Below are positions 21,926-24,248 of a DNA stretch of 24,248 nucleotides, in pieces. Source of the DNA: Flavobacteriales bacterium (GTDB lineage Bacteria; Bacteroidota; Bacteroidia; Flavobacteriales; JADGDT01); the NCBI GenBank assembly GCA_023145275.1, contig JAGLEB010000004.1:1-24248 (forward strand), written 5' to 3'. The translations under genes were made by a program, and so were the position numbers. The stretch's first letter is position 1. Each line of letters starts with the position of its first letter. The notes beneath the pieces are model-generated. The model had not been told where the DNA came from, ran no database searches, and saw nothing but the letters and a program-made list of their open reading frames with translations.

Positions 21926-23389
21926 TTATTCTGGTATTAGCCACCAAAAAGGGTATGCTTTTGCTTTGTAGATAAACATATAATGAAGTATAAGTTTAAT
22001 CCAATGTCCAGCTAATCCTGCTTCTCCAACAGTATAGGTAATATCTCTTCCCCATTGTGGGTATTTCTCCCAATCCTGTACAATCGGGAAAACTGTCATC
22101 GTTGCTGCGGCACCGTTTCGTAAACCATAGCCCGCGGAAACAATACAAGCGGCCCCCATTTTAGCCATTGAGGCTTTATGTGGATGTTCGTCTGTTTTTC
22201 CTGTTTTTACTTGATGTGCAATATTCTCCGCAATAATCTTACCAATTACGCCCGATGGCATTCCTGTTCTCGGTGGAGTAGGGAATATTTTTGTTCCATT
22301 TGGGCTCTGCATTGGCTTCGACATTGTATGTGGTGGAGCAAAGGCTATACCTGCGGCATAAACATTTTTGTATTGAGTACTTTGGTATATGCTTGGCCAA
22401 TCGGAGGCTTTCCACTCTTCGTAAGGTTTAGGAGTATAATCTGCATCGACTTTCATAAAACCATTTGCAGCAAATACACTAGTACTTATATCTTCGTCAT
22501 GCTGGTTGAATGCTTTTAGCCCTGCCCCCGCAAAACCAGGGATTAGCATAGAAAAATCGAAATGTTGTTCATGATAAGTCCCGTCTAATAATTCGAAATG
22601 AGCTTTACCTTTTTCTAGTTTAAAAACACCAGCTCTCTTTATCCATTTTATACCGTATTCCTTTAATATTGATTCGGTAAAAATTTTGGTTTGAGTAATA
22701 TATCCGCCTCTTTTTATATAGGCTCCTCCCATACCAAAATCGCCTAACTCATACTCATTCGAAATCCATATTATTTCTGCTAGATGGTCTAGCTTTCTTT
22801 TATTTATTTCGAAGGCAATATTAAGTGCATATTCAAAAGCTGCACCTTGACAAGTGGCCATAGCATGACCTGTACCTATAAGGAAAGTTTGTTTTTCTCC
22901 GTTTTCAAGTTTTTCAAAAGATGCTTCTAAGTTTTTCCAAGCCTCTTCGGCATGTCCATAAGTACATACAGATTGCGAAAATTTGTTTGGACCTAAACCT
23001 TCAGTAGCCCCAAAATTTAACTTCGGACCTGTAGCGTTAATTAGATAATCATATTCAAAGTCTTCTCTTTCTCCTTTTCTATCACCAACAACGAACTCTG
23101 CTCTAACAAAAGCTTTGTTTCTTGTACTCGAATTTCCTTCGGGATGTATCGAAACTGCTAAAGCCTGAATGTATTTAATATTCTTTTTCTTGTAGATAGG
23201 ATCTAGCTTGAAAGTAACTTGTTTTGCTTTCATCAAGCCCACACCAACCCATATGTTTGATGGTACCCATTGATAATTAGAATTTGGGCTAACAACAATT
23301 ACCTCGTGTTCTTTAGAAAGTTTTCGGCGTGCTACTAATGCTGCTGTGTGGCCAGATATTCCAGCACCAAGAATGAGAATTTTGGACAT
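21926..23389 (-). CDS. sulfide:quinone oxidoreductase-like flavoprotein
   Basis: A 487-aa FAD protein of the SQR/FCC family. The N-terminal Rossmann motif is LGAGISGHTAA (7-17). NATGPKLNFG (118-127) and AAGIAFAPPH (345-354) mark the second FAD contacts. Candidate redox cysteines are C142 (SVCTYGHAEEAW), C180 (ATCQGAAFEYA) and C415 (AACIVSAGYG). The C-terminal 60 residues are aromatic and amphipathic, fitting membrane attachment near quinone. It would oxidise sulfide to sulfane sulfur and pass electrons to the quinone pool. The SQR type is not assigned. It lies 449 bp before arsR in the same direction and is divergent from the VOC gene. Confidence 0.82.
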   Translation of the reverse strand: MSKILILGAGISGHTAALVARRKLSKEHEVIVVSPNSNYQWVPSNIWVGVGLMKAKQVTFKLDPIYKKKNIKYIQALAVSIHPEGNSSTRNKAFVRAEFVVGDRKGEREDFEYDYLINATGPKLNFGATEGLGPNKFSQSVCTYGHAEEAWKNLEASFEKLENGEKQTFLIGTGHAMATCQGAAFEYALNIAFEINKRKLDHLAEIIWISNEYELGDFGMGGAYIKRGGYITQTKIFTESILKEYGIKWIKRAGVFKLEKGKAHFELLDGTYHEQHFDFSMLIPGFAGAGLKAFNQHDEDISTSVFAANGFMKVDADYTPKPYEEWKASDWPSIYQSTQYKNVYAAGIAFAPPHTMSKPMQSPNGTKIFPTPPRTGMPSGVIGKIIAENIAHQVKTGKTDEHPHKASMAKMGAACIVSAGYGLRNGAAATMTVFPIVQDWEKYPQWGRDITYTVGEAGLAGHWIKLILHYMFIYKAKAYPFWWLIPE

Positions 23390-23532
23390 TTAGAAGACTA
23401 TTAAAAGTTAGTTACAAACATCTAATATATGAAATATATTAATAGTCAGCAAGTTACTTTTTCTTGGTGTGGTGCTTAAGAATTTATTTTTATGATTATC
23501 TTTATAAAAAAATAATTATAAAAGTAAATTTA

Positions 23533-23946
23533 ATGGGACTGACTAAAATTAATCCGTATTTATATTTTGAAGGTAATGCCAAAGAGGCGATGGAATTTTA
23601 TAAAGATGCACTAGGAGGAGAACTTGAAATAAAGCTTTATGATGATGCTCCAATGGATGTGCCTGAAGAAATGAAGGAGAAAGTAATACATGCAACTTTA
23701 GACTTTGGCGATGCTACTCTGATGGCTTCAGATGCTCAACCAGGGCAGTTGATTTCTTTCGGAAGTGCAAATTCAATTTCTATTTTAGAAAGCGACATAG
23801 ATAAGGCTACTAATATATTTAATAAATTGTCTGATGAAGGCACTGTGACTATGCCTTTCGAAATACAGTTTTGGGGAGCTAAATTTGGAACATTCATAGA
23901 TAAGTTTGGGATTTATTGGATGGTAAACTGCCAGGTAGAGAAATAA
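23533..23946 (+). CDS. VOC-fold protein, PhnB/YjdN-like
   Basis: A 137-aa cytosolic protein of the vicinal-oxygen-chelate (glyoxalase/bleomycin resistance) fold: YLYFEGNAKEAMEFYKDALGG at the start, VIHATLDFGDATLMASDA in the middle, and WGAKFGTFIDKFGIYWMVN at the end, the PhnB/YjdN pattern. The frame is open upstream to a TTG at 23464, but the ATG at 23533 begins MGLTKINPYLYFEG exactly as the family does. The substrate is unknown, as usual for this group. It is a single gene, closed by the terminator at 23971. Confidence 0.88.
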   Translation: MGLTKINPYLYFEGNAKEAMEFYKDALGGELEIKLYDDAPMDVPEEMKEKVIHATLDFGDATLMASDAQPGQLISFGSANSISILESDIDKATNIFNKLSDEGTVTMPFEIQFWGAKFGTFIDKFGIYWMVNCQVEK

Positions 23947-23970
23947 AATAGCTTTATAGTAGTTTATAAA

Positions 23971-24006
23971 AATGGTGTGTTTTAAAAGTGAAACACATCA
24001 TTTTTC
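23971..24006 (+). terminator. intrinsic terminator of the VOC gene
   Basis: AATGGTGTGTTTT (23971-23983) pairs with GAAACACATCATT (23990-24002), 13 positions with two G-T pairs and a 6-nt loop, then TTTCTTG. It lies 25 bp behind the stop codon. Confidence 0.82.
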
Positions 24007-24160
24007 TTGTCTAACTAAAGTTTTGTGCCTATAGTAATTGCTTGAAATTTAACATATAACAGGTTTGCATCTTCCTTTATTAAACAAAGTTTCAATACTT
24101 TGAATAATTCTCCAAAGGTAGTTTTTATTGACCTTATGGATTGTGTTGTAAAAATTCAAC

Positions 24161-24181
24161 CCTGCCTACCGGTTAGGCAGG
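24161..24181. repeat. REP-like CCTGCC hairpin, copy near the right edge
   Basis: CCTGCCTA (24161-24168) and TAGGCAGG (24174-24181) pair perfectly around CCGGT. The CCTGCC core recurs at 5500-5505 and, inverted, in the terminator loop at 5707-5712, which suggests a dispersed extragenic palindrome. Confidence 0.6.
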
Positions 24182-24195
24182 CGGAATTGGCGTTG

Positions 24196-24248
24196 ATGAA
24201 AAAAGTTGTTTACTCATTAATTATTATTTTTATAGGTATTCGTGATGT
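24196..24248 (+). CDS. possible start of an exported protein, cut by the window
   Basis: From the ATG at 24196 the frame reads MKKVVYSLIIIFIGI and stays open to the end. Two Lys and a hydrophobic run look like a Bacteroidota signal peptide. Only 17 codons are visible, so this is a suggestion and not a firm gene. The REP-like hairpin lies just before it. Confidence 0.35.
   Translation, partial: MKKVVYSLIIIFIGIRD

Noticed and set aside
23464..23532. N-terminal extension of the VOC protein from a TTG codon
   Set aside because: The extension is aromatic and lysine-rich with no family counterpart; the ATG at 23533 matches the normal family start.
1..24248. CRISPR arrays, tRNA or rRNA genes, insertion sequences, phage genes
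   Set aside because: No regularly spaced direct repeats, no tRNA-like cloverleaf with CCA-proximal TTCRA loop, no transposase or phage protein was recognised on either strand.

Overview
The window looks like chromosomal DNA of a free-living, probably marine or sediment member of the Bacteroidota. The evidence is AT-rich sequence, many signal peptides ending in A-Q (LQAQ, LHAQ, LFAQ, INAQ), promoter-like TTTG-N18-TAnnTTTG elements typical of this phylum, almost no Shine-Dalgarno sequences, and Bacteroidota-type outer-membrane proteins. No rRNA, tRNA, CRISPR array, intact insertion sequence or phage module was seen.

Layout. 1-687 has no gene, but holds a striking 109-bp inverted-repeat element (562-670) just behind a secreted sulfatase (688-2205, -). 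Next come a stand-alone biotin carboxyl carrier protein (-), a divergent beta-barrel protein (+), two tandem paralogous small beta-barrel proteins (-) with their own terminators and promoters, and a free-standing NUMOD4/HNH endonuclease gene (-). After a structured 545-bp gap there is a TolC-type outer-membrane factor plus membrane-fusion protein pair (5769-8545, -) with no inner-membrane pump. Then come a RemB/Wzi-like outer-membrane protein and a sugar N-acetyltransferase (8680-10919, -).

The centre (11133-16333, -) is a complete set of structural genes for a group 3d NAD-linked [NiFe] hydrogenase: hoxF (a fused HoxE-HoxF), hoxU, hoxY, hoxH and the maturation protease hoxW. HoxF, HoxU, HoxY and HoxH should form a cytosolic H2:NAD+ oxidoreductase, and HoxW should trim the C-terminus of HoxH. 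The NuoE-like part of HoxF has lost three of its four iron-sulfur ligands. No hyp accessory genes are in the window. Phosphoglycerate kinase (pgk, +) is divergent from hoxF.

The right third (17960-23389, all -) joins arsenic and sulfur/thiol chemistry. A sulfide:quinone oxidoreductase-like flavoprotein is followed by arsR, an ACR3 arsenite exporter, a thioredoxin-type arsenate reductase (arsC), an exported rhodanese, a membrane-anchored thioredoxin and a small cytosolic thioredoxin-like protein. ArsR probably represses its own operon through an operator over the -7 box. The thioredoxins are plausible electron donors for ArsC, and the rhodanese and SQR-like enzyme suggest a link to sulfide or sulfane sulfur. 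The window ends with a PhnB-like VOC protein (+) and the first codons of a possible exported protein.

The most interesting points are the HoxF domain without a cluster, the arsenic-sulfur-thioredoxin cluster, the four-way-junction inverted-repeat element, and GGCAGG/CCTGCC hairpins in the gaps, one of them inside a terminator loop.
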